The position numbers and the translations under genes are program-made. The notes beneath the pieces are model-generated. The model was not told the origin of the DNA. It searched no databases and saw only the letters and a program-made list of their open reading frames with translations. From positions 1 to 39,912 of the forward strand of contig JAEZXP010000059.1 of assembly GCA_023419655.1 (NCBI GenBank): a stretch of DNA of 39,912 nucleotides, in the 5' to 3' direction. This document shows positions 23,837 through 32,792 of the stretch, piece after piece (position 1 is the stretch's first letter; every line of letters starts with the position of its first letter). This DNA is from Bacillota bacterium (lineage in GTDB: Bacteria; Bacillota; Clostridia; Lachnospirales; Lachnospiraceae).

Positions 23837-25399
23837 ATGGGAGCAGACAAAATACAATATTTTATTGCAATGGCGGTATATATCGGAGCTGTTATTGCAA
23901 TCGGTTTTCACTATGCGAAAAAAGCCAGTGAAAGTACAGATAATTATCTGATAGGCGGAAGGTCTTTAGGACCGTGGGTTACTGCGATGGCTGCGGAAGC
24001 CTCGGATATGAGCGGATGGCTTTTGATGGGCTTGCCGGGAGTGGCTTATTGGTGCGGATTGGCAGAAGCTGCATGGACTGCGATTGGCTTATTAATTGGA
24101 ACCTACCTGAACTGGCTGTTTGTTGCAAAAAGACTTCGTACATATTCCCACGTAGCCAGTGATTCCATAACGATTCCTGATTTTTTAAGTAATCGCTTCA
24201 GGGAAAAGAAGAAAATTATTTTAACCATTGCAGCCCTTTTTATATTAATATTTTTCTGTGTGTATGCAGCCAGCTGTTTTGTGGCAGTAGGAAAGCTCTT
24301 TAGCACCTTATTCGGTGCCAACTATGTATATATGATGATTTTAGGTGCAGTGTTTGTTGTACTCTATACCTTTATAGGAGGATTTCTTGCGGAGAGCGCA
24401 TCGGATTTCATGCAGGGAATTGTAATGTTTATTGCATTATCTGCAGTGCTCATAGTAGGTGTTGCCAAAGCAGGCGGAATATCCGAAATTATTGAAAATG
24501 CGAAAGCCATACCGGGCTTTCTTGATTTCTTTGGGGTTGCACAGCCTCAGGTTGCTTCCGGTATACAGCAGGTATCAGAAGCCGGTAAGCCGCTATTTGG
24601 AGAGGCAGGTACATACGGACCGTTAGTTATTATCTCAACTCTTTCATGGGGACTGGGATATTTCGGAATGCCGCAGGTCTTACTAAAATTCATGGCAATT
24701 AAGAAGCCTAATGAGCTTAAAACCTCCAGAAGAATAGCAACAATCTGGTGTGCGATATCTCTGGTTGCGGCGGTATCCATTGGTATCATCGGAAGAATTA
24801 TATACCCCAATGAATTACTGACGAAGAGCAGCTCGGAGAGTATATTTATACTGATGTCCAGCAGCTTCTTCCTGCCCCTTCTTGCAGGCCTTGTGATGGC
24901 AGGAATTCTGGCGGCAACCATAAGCTCCTCGGATTCCTATCTCTTAATTGCGGCATCAGCATTTTCCAAGAATATTTATCACGGGATTTTAAAGAAGGAT
25001 GCCACCGACAAGCAGGTACTTGTTATGTCAAGAGCAACCTTAATTGTAATAGCAATCATTGCCGCTATCATCGCCCTGGATGAGAATAGTGTTATCTTTA
25101 CGGTTGTGTCCTTTGCCTGGGCAGGCTTTGGAGCCACCTTCGGACCGATTGTACTGTTCTCTCTGTTCTGGAAGAGGGTTACAAGAACCGGCGCCATTGC
25201 AGGTATGGTTACAGGGGGAGCGATGGTATTCATATGGAATCTTCTTGTAAGGCCATTAGGAGGTTACTTTGATATATATGAGCTGTTCCCTGCGTTTGTC
25301 CTTTCGTGTCTGGTTATCGTAATCGTGTCATTGCTTACGGAAGAACCCTCGAAAGAGATACAGGAGGAGTTCGAGGCAGTCAAGAATTTTGAATATTAA
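23837..25399 (+). CDS. putP: Sodium:solute symporter, PutP-like (proline type)
   Basis: A 520-residue sodium/solute symporter with about 13 membrane helices. Typical PutP features are 'YLIGGRSLGPWVTAMAAEASDMSGWLLMG' (read in parts, near residues 37-65), 'GLAEAAWTAIGLLIGTYLNW', 'GGFLAESASDFMQG' and 'TISSSDSYLLIAASAF' with the Ser/Thr sodium ligands. It should import proline or a similar amino acid with sodium. GAAGGGAGAAAGGG precedes ATG 23837. The gene is alone on its transcript, with its own promoter, and ends at a bidirectional hairpin. The substrate is inferred from sequence resemblance to PutP. Confidence 0.9.
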   Translation: MGADKIQYFIAMAVYIGAVIAIGFHYAKKASESTDNYLIGGRSLGPWVTAMAAEASDMSGWLLMGLPGVAYWCGLAEAAWTAIGLLIGTYLNWLFVAKRLRTYSHVASDSITIPDFLSNRFREKKKIILTIAALFILIFFCVYAASCFVAVGKLFSTLFGANYVYMMILGAVFVVLYTFIGGFLAESASDFMQGIVMFIALSAVLIVGVAKAGGISEIIENAKAIPGFLDFFGVAQPQVASGIQQVSEAGKPLFGEAGTYGPLVIISTLSWGLGYFGMPQVLLKFMAIKKPNELKTSRRIATIWCAISLVAAVSIGIIGRIIYPNELLTKSSSESIFILMSSSFFLPLLAGLVMAGILAATISSSDSYLLIAASAFSKNIYHGILKKDATDKQVLVMSRATLIVIAIIAAIIALDENSVIFTVVSFAWAGFGATFGPIVLFSLFWKRVTRTGAIAGMVTGGAMVFIWNLLVRPLGGYFDIYELFPAFVLSCLVIVIVSLLTEEPSKEIQEEFEAVKNFEY

Positions 25400-25430
25400 G
25401 CCGGGAGACAGGTACACAATATAGATAGAA

Positions 25431-25493
25431 AAGAAGGAACTGCCGCAAAATAGTACCAGGCACACCGGTATCATTTTGCGGCAGTTCCTTCTT
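25431..25493. terminator. Bidirectional hairpin terminator
   Basis: Perfect 21-base arms at 25431-25451 and 25473-25493 (right arm ends GCGGCAGTTCCTTCTT) enclose a small TACC/GGTA hairpin. A-rich and T-rich ends on both sides suit termination from either direction. It separates the symporter gene from the convergent DUF2164 gene. The CTGCCGCAAAAT arm is shared with the structure at 10051-10125. Confidence 0.8.
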
Positions 25494-25526
25494 TGTGAGC
25501 ATAAAATTCTTTCGGACTGGTAATTT

Positions 25527-25784
25527 CTATTGTCTGTAAAGTGAGTAATAATCAGCTTCCACATCTTCCATTCGCTTACCATACCATTTCTTCACATCAT
25601 CAAGGGCACGGTTATATATAATGGGGCCAAGGGAGTCCATGAAGAAGTCCAGGATATTCTCCGAGCCGATAATGCCAAGCTTCTCCTCCCGCTCTGTCTC
25701 AAAATAATACACAATTTCTTGCAGCAGCTGTTTCTTTTCATCGGCGTTAAGCTCTATATTTACTCTGCGGTAATTGTTCTTCAT
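25527..25784 (-). CDS. DUF2164 family small protein
   Basis: An 85-residue hypothetical protein that fits DUF2164: 'YRRVNIELNADEKKQLLQEI', then 'YFETEREEKLGIIGSENILDFF' and 'GPIIYNRALDDVKKWYGKR' near the C-terminus. It is predicted helical, acidic-basic mixed and cytosolic, with no known function. The start at 25784 is chosen because GGAGG lies eight bases before it on the minus strand; an earlier ATG at 25799 overlaps that site. It follows the aminotransferase gene by 45 bases in the same direction and may be cotranscribed with it. Confidence 0.8.
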   Translation of the reverse strand: MKNNYRRVNIELNADEKKQLLQEIVYYFETEREEKLGIIGSENILDFFMDSLGPIIYNRALDDVKKWYGKRMEDVEADYYSLYRQ

Positions 25785-25829
25785 ATAATTGACCTCCATT
25801 GTATGGTATTTGGTTCCTGTACTGCAAGT

Positions 25830-26933
25830 TTACCTTGATTTTAATTTCTCTGATAATAGAGTGATGAGGGCGTCATTTTGCTCGGGCATCATGAAGCAGA
25901 AGCGGATAAATTTGTTATCCAGAAAAGGAAAGGTAGAGCAGTCCCTTATCAGATAACCCTTCTGTATCGCAGCCTCGAATAAATCCATTGAGGTGATATC
26001 ATCTGCCAATATCTTTATGAGTACGAAGTTTGCTGTCGGCGTAAAGCATTTGATGCCGGGAATACGATTAAGAATTCGGCATATCCGGTCTCGCTCTCCT
26101 GAGATTAAGCCTCTTGTTTTTGCAATATATTCCTCATCCGAAAACATGATTTCCCCTGCGATGGCAGCAAGGGTATTAATTGTCCAAGGATTCTTACGCC
26201 GGTTCATTTCCTTTAGCAGGTCACCATCACCGCAGATTGCGTAACCAAGACGAAGCCCCGGCGCTGCAAAGAATTTGGATATCCCGCGAAGTATTACGAT
26301 GTTGTTATAATATCTTGTTAAAGGCACAAAGGTGATTTTTTGTATATCCTCCGTAAATTCCACGTAGGTTTCATCCACCATCACAAAGATACCTTTTTTC
26401 TTACAGATATCCAGTATTTTTCGCATATCGCTGCGGGTGATACAGGATGAGGTGGGATTATTGGGATTGCATATAACCAGAAGGTCCACATCGGCAGCCA
26501 GCTCCTTCTCCAGGGCGTCTATATCGATATGAAAGCCGTTTTCCTCTTCAAGCCTGTAATAAAGGGAGCAGCCGCCTCCAAGGGAGATTTCCCGTTCATA
26601 TTCGGAATAGGTAGGTCCTACAATCACGGCTTTTTTCGGATGCTTAATCTGAATAAACAAAGAGATAAGCTCGGTGGAGCCATTGCCGACAATGATATCT
26701 TCTATGTCCGCATTCACATATGCTGCAATCTGCCTCCGCAGGGAGGTATATTCTCTGTCAGGGTAGCTGGTGATGGAGTCGATGCGGCTGGCAAGGGTCT
26801 CCTTAAGCTTAGGTGAAATCCCCAGAGGATTGACATTGGCAGCAAAGCTGATTATCTCTTCTTTCTTAATACCATATATCTTCTCTATCGTTTCCAAGTC
26901 ACTTCCATGGAAGTGGTCTCTGTGTTTTATCAT
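25830..26933 (-). CDS. CobD/HisC-like PLP-dependent aminotransferase or decarboxylase
   Basis: A 367-residue fold-type I PLP enzyme. The N-terminus 'HGSDLETIEKIYGI', then 'SFAANVNPLGISPKL', is the hallmark of CobD (threonine-phosphate decarboxylase) and its relatives. 'ICNPNNPTSS' and 'VDETYVEF' are PLP contacts and the Schiff-base lysine is in 'RGISKFFAAPGLRLGY'. CobD supplies aminopropanol phosphate for cobalamin, while HisC relatives transaminate histidinol phosphate. No cobalamin or histidine gene is nearby, so the substrate is open. AAGGAGA lies before the minus-strand ATG. Confidence 0.87.
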   Translation of the reverse strand: MIKHRDHFHGSDLETIEKIYGIKKEEIISFAANVNPLGISPKLKETLASRIDSITSYPDREYTSLRRQIAAYVNADIEDIIVGNGSTELISLFIQIKHPKKAVIVGPTYSEYEREISLGGGCSLYYRLEEENGFHIDIDALEKELAADVDLLVICNPNNPTSSCITRSDMRKILDICKKKGIFVMVDETYVEFTEDIQKITFVPLTRYYNNIVILRGISKFFAAPGLRLGYAICGDGDLLKEMNRRKNPWTINTLAAIAGEIMFSDEEYIAKTRGLISGERDRICRILNRIPGIKCFTPTANFVLIKILADDITSMDLFEAAIQKGYLIRDCSTFPFLDNKFIRFCFMMPEQNDALITLLSEKLKSR

Positions 26934-26981
26934 GGCTGTCTCCTTGTCCTTTATCTGAATTTATGGATGTACTAGATTTTT

Positions 26982-27010
26982 TTTACTGAATCGATTATAA
27001 TTATTGTAAT
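26982..27010 (+). promoter_or_regulatory. Possible promoter of the DUF5717 operon
   Basis: TTTACT (26982-26987) and TGTAAT (27005-27010) are 17 bases apart; a perfect TATAAT at 26996-27001 lacks a matching -35. One of these probably drives the five-gene operon. The divergent aminotransferase gene starts at 26933. Confidence 0.4.
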
Positions 27011-27056
27011 ATGAACAAAAGTAAAAATCAATGACTTCCATACATGGGGTGATAAA

Positions 27057-30000
27057 TTGAAGGAAAAGATAGAACAATTTGCCAGAGGAGAATTTGAATA
27101 TGAGCTTCCTTTCCTTCGCCTTTCTATAGAGAATATTGAATTTAGCGTAGAGGCAGGAAAGCGGTTTGAAGGAAGCTTTTGTATCAGCAATAGTGAAGAC
27201 CGTCATATGAAGGGGATACTTTATTCTTCTAACCGTCTGCTTACATTTAATGTCTCGGCCTTTCATGAGAAAGAAAATAATATTACATATTACTTTGATG
27301 CCTCTTATCTGAATCCTTCGGATGCAGTCAGCGGCAATATAACCATCCTTAGTAACCTGGGTGAAGTTATACTGCCCTTCACAGCATCGATAAAAGCCCC
27401 CTCCATAAGCACATCGATAGGCAGTATAAAGAATCTTTTTGAATTCACCAATCTTGCCCGTATGGACTGGATTGAGGCAAAAAAGGTTTTTCGCTCGGAA
27501 GAGTTTGAGCAAATTGTTTTAAAGAATGAAGAAAAATATCATATCATTTATAGAAATCTATTGAAAAGCATCTCTACCAGTCAGGCCCTGGAGGAATTTT
27601 TGATTGCCGTGAATAAAAAATCAAGAATTAACCTTGGTATTGACAAAAATCAGCTGGAATATGATGTTCATGATGAAGATATGATGGATAAGCTGGTGCT
27701 TACGAAAGATCATTGGGGCTTTGCAGAGATACGTGTAAGTACGGATGCTCCGTTTATTATGCTTGAGCAGAACTTTCTTTGGTCCGACCGTTTTATAGGG
27801 AACAATCATCAGATATCCTTTGTAATATGTGCCGGGAAGCTGTGCCCCGGTAATAATTACGGCAGGATATGGATAAAGACGGTCCATCAGACAATTACGG
27901 TAGAGGTGGTTTGTAAAAATCATAAGGAGCTTTTGCCGGAGCGTACCGAGCTCAGGAATCGAATGAAGGCCGAATATGACTATACCCGCAGCTATCTCGA
28001 TTTTAGAATCGGCAGAATTAATCTGACCCGATATATACAGGATACAAAGACGTTGCTTGCCGGAATGAATAATCCGGAAGAAAGCACGATGGCAAAATTA
28101 GTGAATATCCATCTGGCCATACTTTCAGACAATAAACGGACGGCTTCACAATTGCTGGATGAATTATCGAAGGAGGAAGCACAGCTTCGCAGGCGGTCCG
28201 CCTTTGAATATTGTGCCTATCTCTATCTGCTGTCTCTTTTTAAGAAGGATGATGAGACGATACGGTATGTAACCGATGCCATCAGCCGGTATTATCTAAG
28301 AGGAAGCTTTGACTGGAGAATCCTTTGGTTTTTACTGCTCACGGATAAGCGTTATGAGCGGAACCACACTTACAAGCTTTCAGATATCAAGGAGCAGTTT
28401 GACGGGGGACGGCGTTCGCCGGTTCTGTATTATGAGGCTGTCTGTGTATATAATGAAGAACCGTATCTGCTTCGGGAGCTGAATGATTTTGAAATCCATG
28501 TAATAAATTTTGGTATTAAGAATGACTGCCTGAAAATGGATTTGATTTTGCAGTATACCTATCTGGCAGGAAGAATGAAGTATTATAATTTTCTGGTATT
28601 TCAGGGGCTGGCAAGACTTTATAGGAGACATAAAAAAGACGAGATTCTATCAGCTATATGCAGTCTGCTTATCAAGGGATATAAAAGAGACAATAAGTAT
28701 TTTGAATGGTATAGCCTTGGAGTGAATGCCCAGCTTCGCATCACGCAGTTATACGAATATTATATGTATTCTGTTGATGAGAATCAGGAAGAGCAGCTTC
28801 CGCAGCCCTTGCTGATGTATTTTGTGTATAACAGCAGGCTTAGTAATGAAAAATGGGCTTATCTGTATGCAAATATTATTAAAAACAAAAAAGAGAACGG
28901 GCAGAGCTATCAATTGTACTATAAGAAGATGGAGGTATTTGTCCAGGTGCAGCTGGAGGCGAAAAATATCAGTCCCAATCTGGCGGTACTTTACAGGGAG
29001 TTTATAGGAAAGCCGGGCTTGGGCAGCTGGTTTTCAGAGTATCTGCCGGAAGTTATATTTGCCCGGGAGATATACTGCGATAATCCGAATATCGTAAGTG
29101 TGGCGGTTGTACATAAGGAGACGGGTGAAGAGATAACGACGGCTCTCACTGACGGCAGTGCAAAGATACAGGTATATACGACGAATGCGAGTATATTTTT
29201 AGTCGATTCTTTTGGAAACCGGTATGCGGCATCGATTGATTATAAGATGACTCCGATGCTAAGGCCGGAGGAATTTCATGATATACCCATGAATTATGAG
29301 AACCACCCCAGGCTGCTTCTATATCTGTTTGACCATTATCAAAGAAACAGAATAATTAATGAGGAAGCGATAACCTTAAGAAAGCACGCCCTGTTAATTT
29401 CAGACTTAAAGGAGCCGTATTATACGGATTGCCTTTTGGCACTTATCGAATATTATTATGAGAATTATGATGCCGATATGCTGGAGCATTATCTTTTGCA
29501 GTTAGACCTGTCCAAGGTAAAGATATCCCAAAGAATTAACTTTCTCGGATACATGGTGGTGCGGGGATATTATGATAAGGCCATCGAAGCTTTGAATCAC
29601 TTTGGAACCGAAGGTATATCCGTTAAAAGGCTGCTTAAGCTGTGCTCGGGATGGATAACCCATTCTGAACAGGATAAGAAAGAGGAGCTTTTGTTATACC
29701 TTTGTTATGATATCTATTCCAATGGCAAATATGATGAAGCAACGTTAAGCTATCTGGTGAAGTATTATAACGGCTCCACATCCGATATGCTTACCCTGTG
29801 GCAGACGGCAAGGGATTTTGATATGGACCCCCACAGTCTGGAAGAAAGGCTGCTGGCTCAGATATTATTTACGGAAAGTGAACACAAAGAGAGCTTTACG
29901 GTGTTCCTGGAGTATTACAACAAGGTGACGAATCATGTAATTGTACGGGCATTTATTACGTATTATTCTTACAGGTACATCGTTCATGATACCCGGATTG

Positions 30001-30608
30001 ATGACAGGCTCTTTTCGATTATACGGAGAGAACAAAATTACGAGGAGAACAGATTAAGCCTGATGGCATGGCTGAAATACAGCAGTTCTGCAAACGGTCT
30101 TATAGAAGATGATTTGAAATTTATAGCGTATCATATCGACAGGCTTGAAAGAGAGGGCGTTGTACTGCCGTTCTTCAAAGGATACCGACATGCAATGAAT
30201 CTGTCAAAGCGGATAGCGGACAGTGCCTATGTAGAATATAAGACGAATCCGAAAAAGCAGGTTTTCCTTCACTACCGCATTTTAAAGAATGGAGCAGGCG
30301 GAGAGTATATGACTGAGCGGATGCCGAATATATTTATGGGTATTCATGTGAAGGAATTTGTGCTGTTCTATCATGAAGAGCTTGAATATTATGTTACAGA
30401 GGAGATGGAGGAGGAAGTAAGTACGACACAGAGCTTCCTGCTGCAGTATGAAAAAGCTGCCGGGGGGATGGATGATTCAAAATATAATCGTATCAATAAG
30501 ATGCTTAGGGCACTTGATATGCAGGATGAGGCAGCCCTTCTCGATATGATGACGGATTATGTGGAGACAGAATATATAATCAAGGAGTACGCTAAACCTT
30601 TACTTTGA
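27057..30608 (+). CDS. DUF5717 large protein: two Ig-like domains plus helical repeats
   Basis: An 1183-residue protein fitting DUF5717, of unknown function. Residues about 20-112 and 190-288 read as two beta-sandwich Ig-like domains ('RFEGSFCISNSEDRHMKGIL' ... 'SGNITILSNLGEVILPF'; 'HWGFAEIRVSTDAPFIMLEQ' ... 'NNYGRIWIKTVHQTITVEV'). The linker 'FEFTNLARMDWIEAKKVF' lies between them. From about 300 the sequence is almost all amphipathic helices rich in Tyr and Leu, like TPR or HEAT arrays, broken by a beta segment near 680-735. No signal peptide or membrane helix is seen. The start is probably TTG 27057 (GGGGTGA upstream); the next Met is residue 51. It heads the operon with the Hsp70-like gene. 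Confidence 0.85.
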   Translation: MKEKIEQFARGEFEYELPFLRLSIENIEFSVEAGKRFEGSFCISNSEDRHMKGILYSSNRLLTFNVSAFHEKENNITYYFDASYLNPSDAVSGNITILSNLGEVILPFTASIKAPSISTSIGSIKNLFEFTNLARMDWIEAKKVFRSEEFEQIVLKNEEKYHIIYRNLLKSISTSQALEEFLIAVNKKSRINLGIDKNQLEYDVHDEDMMDKLVLTKDHWGFAEIRVSTDAPFIMLEQNFLWSDRFIGNNHQISFVICAGKLCPGNNYGRIWIKTVHQTITVEVVCKNHKELLPERTELRNRMKAEYDYTRSYLDFRIGRINLTRYIQDTKTLLAGMNNPEESTMAKLVNIHLAILSDNKRTASQLLDELSKEEAQLRRRSAFEYCAYLYLLSLFKKDDETIRYVTDAISRYYLRGSFDWRILWFLLLTDKRYERNHTYKLSDIKEQFDGGRRSPVLYYEAVCVYNEEPYLLRELNDFEIHVINFGIKNDCLKMDLILQYTYLAGRMKYYNFLVFQGLARLYRRHKKDEILSAICSLLIKGYKRDNKYFEWYSLGVNAQLRITQLYEYYMYSVDENQEEQLPQPLLMYFVYNSRLSNEKWAYLYANIIKNKKENGQSYQLYYKKMEVFVQVQLEAKNISPNLAVLYREFIGKPGLGSWFSEYLPEVIFAREIYCDNPNIVSVAVVHKETGEEITTALTDGSAKIQVYTTNASIFLVDSFGNRYAASIDYKMTPMLRPEEFHDIPMNYENHPRLLLYLFDHYQRNRIINEEAITLRKHALLISDLKEPYYTDCLLALIEYYYENYDADMLEHYLLQLDLSKVKISQRINFLGYMVVRGYYDKAIEALNHFGTEGISVKRLLKLCSGWITHSEQDKKEELLLYLCYDIYSNGKYDEATLSYLVKYYNGSTSDMLTLWQTARDFDMDPHSLEERLLAQILFTESEHKESFTVFLEYYNKVTNHVIVRAFITYYSYRYIVHDTRIDDRLFSIIRREQNYEENRLSLMAWLKYSSSANGLIEDDLKFIAYHIDRLEREGVVLPFFKGYRHAMNLSKRIADSAYVEYKTNPKKQVFLHYRILKNGAGGEYMTERMPNIFMGIHVKEFVLFYHEELEYYVTEEMEEEVSTTQSFLLQYEKAAGGMDDSKYNRINKMLRALDMQDEAALLDMMTDYVETEYIIKEYAKPLL

Positions 30609-30633
30609 TTACTACACCGGAAGGGGAGAAGGT

Positions 30634-31896
30634 ATGGATAACCCAAGGAAATTGATTGTTGGCTATGATTTATGTGATGATTATTCACAGATAAGCTGCT
30701 ACAGTTATAAGGCCTGTGAACCGGTACCGGTATGTCCGGCTGTGGATGAGGATAATCCGCTTATTCCTACTGCCCTGTGTGTGAAAAATGATTCGGGAAC
30801 ATGGGTATACGGTAAGGAGGCAGTTGTATGTGCCCGCGACGGTTTAGGCGTATTGGCGGATAAGCTGCTGACGAAGCTGAAGCATCGGGAGGAGACGAAG
30901 ATATCCGGGCAGACATACAGTGCAGTCTCTCTTATGGAGAAATTCTTACGCAAGACACTGACCCTGATTAAAAATCATTTTCCCACGGAACCCATAACCC
31001 AAATCGTCATTACCCTTCATGAAATGGATAGAGCGGTTATAGAAGGGTTATATGAGGCTTTGTATGTGCTGGGAATCGAAAAAGACAGGGCGAATATTAT
31101 AAGTCACGGCAGCAGCTTTATGTATTATGCCCTTAGCCAGGACCGGGAGTTTTGGTTAAATGATGTGGGACTATTTGATTTTGGTGATAATGGACTTAGC
31201 TTCTGCCAGATAAGTATTAATCGAAGAGCCAATCCGATGATTGCCGGGATGGAAAAGAAGGATTTTTATGATACGTTAAATCATACCATACTAAAAAGCA
31301 AGAAAGTGGATGCCGGCTATACCTTGGAAACCATAGCGAATACCGTATTATACAAGCAGATTATTTCAACTCTTTATTTTACAGGGAGAGGCTTTGAAGG
31401 AGATTGGGCAGAAGATACGGTAAAAGGACTGTGTGCGGGACGAAGGGTGTTTATGGGGCAGAACCTGTATACAAAGGGAGCGTGCTACTGTGCAAGAGAA
31501 CGGGCCGGTGAAAGCAAGCTGGGGAATATAATCCTCCTTAACAATGATATGATTGTAAGCTTGGTTTTGCTAAAGGTCTATGTGGACGGAATTATACAGG
31601 AGATTGTCCTGACAGAGGCAGCAGTTCCCTGGCGTGAGGTGGACCGGGAGGTTGAGGTGATTTTGGACCAGGCGGTGGAACTGGAAATCATATTTCGAAA
31701 CATCATGACGAAGGAAACTATCCGGGAGAGAATACCGCTTCATAATCTTCCGGAAAGGCCGGAACGCATGACCCGGCTGCATATCCATGTTTTATGTACA
31801 GATAAGAATAAGGTGAAATTGAGTATAACGGACCTGGGATTTGGAGACATCTGTCCGGCTACCGGAAAAGTGGCGGAATATTTACTGGATATATAA
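30634..31896 (+). CDS. DUF5716 protein: Hsp70/actin-like ATPase without lid
   Basis: A 420-residue protein fitting DUF5716. I read it as Hsp70-like. 'IVGYDLCDDYSQISC' (8-22) matches the phosphate-1 loop of the GIDLGTT type. 'IPTALCVKNDSGTWVYGKEAV' (44-64, read in parts) matches the strand after it. 'GLFDFGDNGLSFCQI' (179-193) resembles phosphate-2. 'TGRGFEGDW' (250-258) resembles the adenosine loop. 'FMGQNLYTKGACYCA' follows. Residues about 298-410 resemble the beta substrate domain: 'LTEAAVPW', then 'IPLHNLPERPERMTRLHIHV' and 'LSITDLGFGDI'. The alpha lid is absent. ATP use and clients are untested. Between large helical and TPR partners, a chaperone or regulated scaffold role is likely. Confidence 0.82.
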   Translation: MDNPRKLIVGYDLCDDYSQISCYSYKACEPVPVCPAVDEDNPLIPTALCVKNDSGTWVYGKEAVVCARDGLGVLADKLLTKLKHREETKISGQTYSAVSLMEKFLRKTLTLIKNHFPTEPITQIVITLHEMDRAVIEGLYEALYVLGIEKDRANIISHGSSFMYYALSQDREFWLNDVGLFDFGDNGLSFCQISINRRANPMIAGMEKKDFYDTLNHTILKSKKVDAGYTLETIANTVLYKQIISTLYFTGRGFEGDWAEDTVKGLCAGRRVFMGQNLYTKGACYCARERAGESKLGNIILLNNDMIVSLVLLKVYVDGIIQEIVLTEAAVPWREVDREVEVILDQAVELEIIFRNIMTKETIRERIPLHNLPERPERMTRLHIHVLCTDKNKVKLSITDLGFGDICPATGKVAEYLLDI

Positions 31897-31916
31897 AAAT
31901 AAAGTGAGGAAATGGC

Positions 31917-32747
31917 ATGGGAAAAGTAATTCTTTGCAGCGGAAAAAGGACAAGCCGGCCGTATGTACTGCCGGGTACGGGATACCGGATTTATTCAATT
32001 GAAGAGCTATGCTATTATATCTATAATAACATCTATTCGATGGATGAAACCATATTCTCTGATTCCCTGATAGACTGGATAGGTGCGGAGCTTAACCTGG
32101 TTTCAAGGGCAGAGAAGCTGAGTATGTCTGTAAAGCAGAAAGCAGACTATAAGACCATGCTTACAATCGTATTATGCAGCTGTGATTATTATACGGAACA
32201 GGAGATTAAAAAACTTCTGACGGTGGTGGATGAGATAAACACAATGCCTCCGGTCAGGAGATGGTATATCCGGGCCAATACACTTCTTAAAAGAAAGCAG
32301 TATGCAGAGGCCGCCGCAGAATATGACCGGCTTCTGATATCGGAAGAAGCTGCGGATTTAAGCCCGAAGGATTACGGAGATGTTCTCCATAATCAGGCAA
32401 TTGCCACGCTGTATATCTATGGGCCGGAAAGAGCTCTGGAGATATTTTTACACGCTTATGAGCGAAATCAGAGGGAAGAGAGCCTTAGACAATACCTGTA
32501 TACCCTGTGGCTTGCAGAAGATAGAGAGGCATTTGACGAAAAGCTTATAGAATACGATGTCAGCGAGGAGCTTGGGAAGGAGATTGCTCTAAGAATGGAG
32601 CAATTATCCCGGGAGTCCAGATTGTGCAGGCCGATGGATGAGATATATATGCTGAGGAATCTAAAGAACAGCGGTAAATCGGATGAGGTAAGAGATAAAT
32701 GCGGACAGATGATTGAAGAATGGATAAATGAAATCCGGTTGGTGTAA
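31917..32747 (+). CDS. TPR-like helical protein of the DUF5717/5716 operon
   Basis: A 276-residue cytosolic protein without a family name that I recognise. The N-terminal third has 'YRIYSIEELCYYIYNNIY' and 'LIDWIGAELNL', a compact helical module. From about residue 115 the pattern 'RRWYIRANTLLKRKQYAEAA' followed by 'GDVLHNQAIATLYIYGPERALEIF' is typical of TPR repeats, ending with a charged helix. TPR proteins usually hold partner proteins, often Hsp70 tails. It lies 20 bases after the Hsp70-like gene with AGTGAGGA before ATG 31917, so it probably works with it. No catalytic motif is visible. Confidence 0.8.
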   Translation: MGKVILCSGKRTSRPYVLPGTGYRIYSIEELCYYIYNNIYSMDETIFSDSLIDWIGAELNLVSRAEKLSMSVKQKADYKTMLTIVLCSCDYYTEQEIKKLLTVVDEINTMPPVRRWYIRANTLLKRKQYAEAAAEYDRLLISEEAADLSPKDYGDVLHNQAIATLYIYGPERALEIFLHAYERNQREESLRQYLYTLWLAEDREAFDEKLIEYDVSEELGKEIALRMEQLSRESRLCRPMDEIYMLRNLKNSGKSDEVRDKCGQMIEEWINEIRLV

Positions 32748-32792
32748 AATAGCACGAATACATATAAACCTTACTTACAGGAGATAAAGAAG

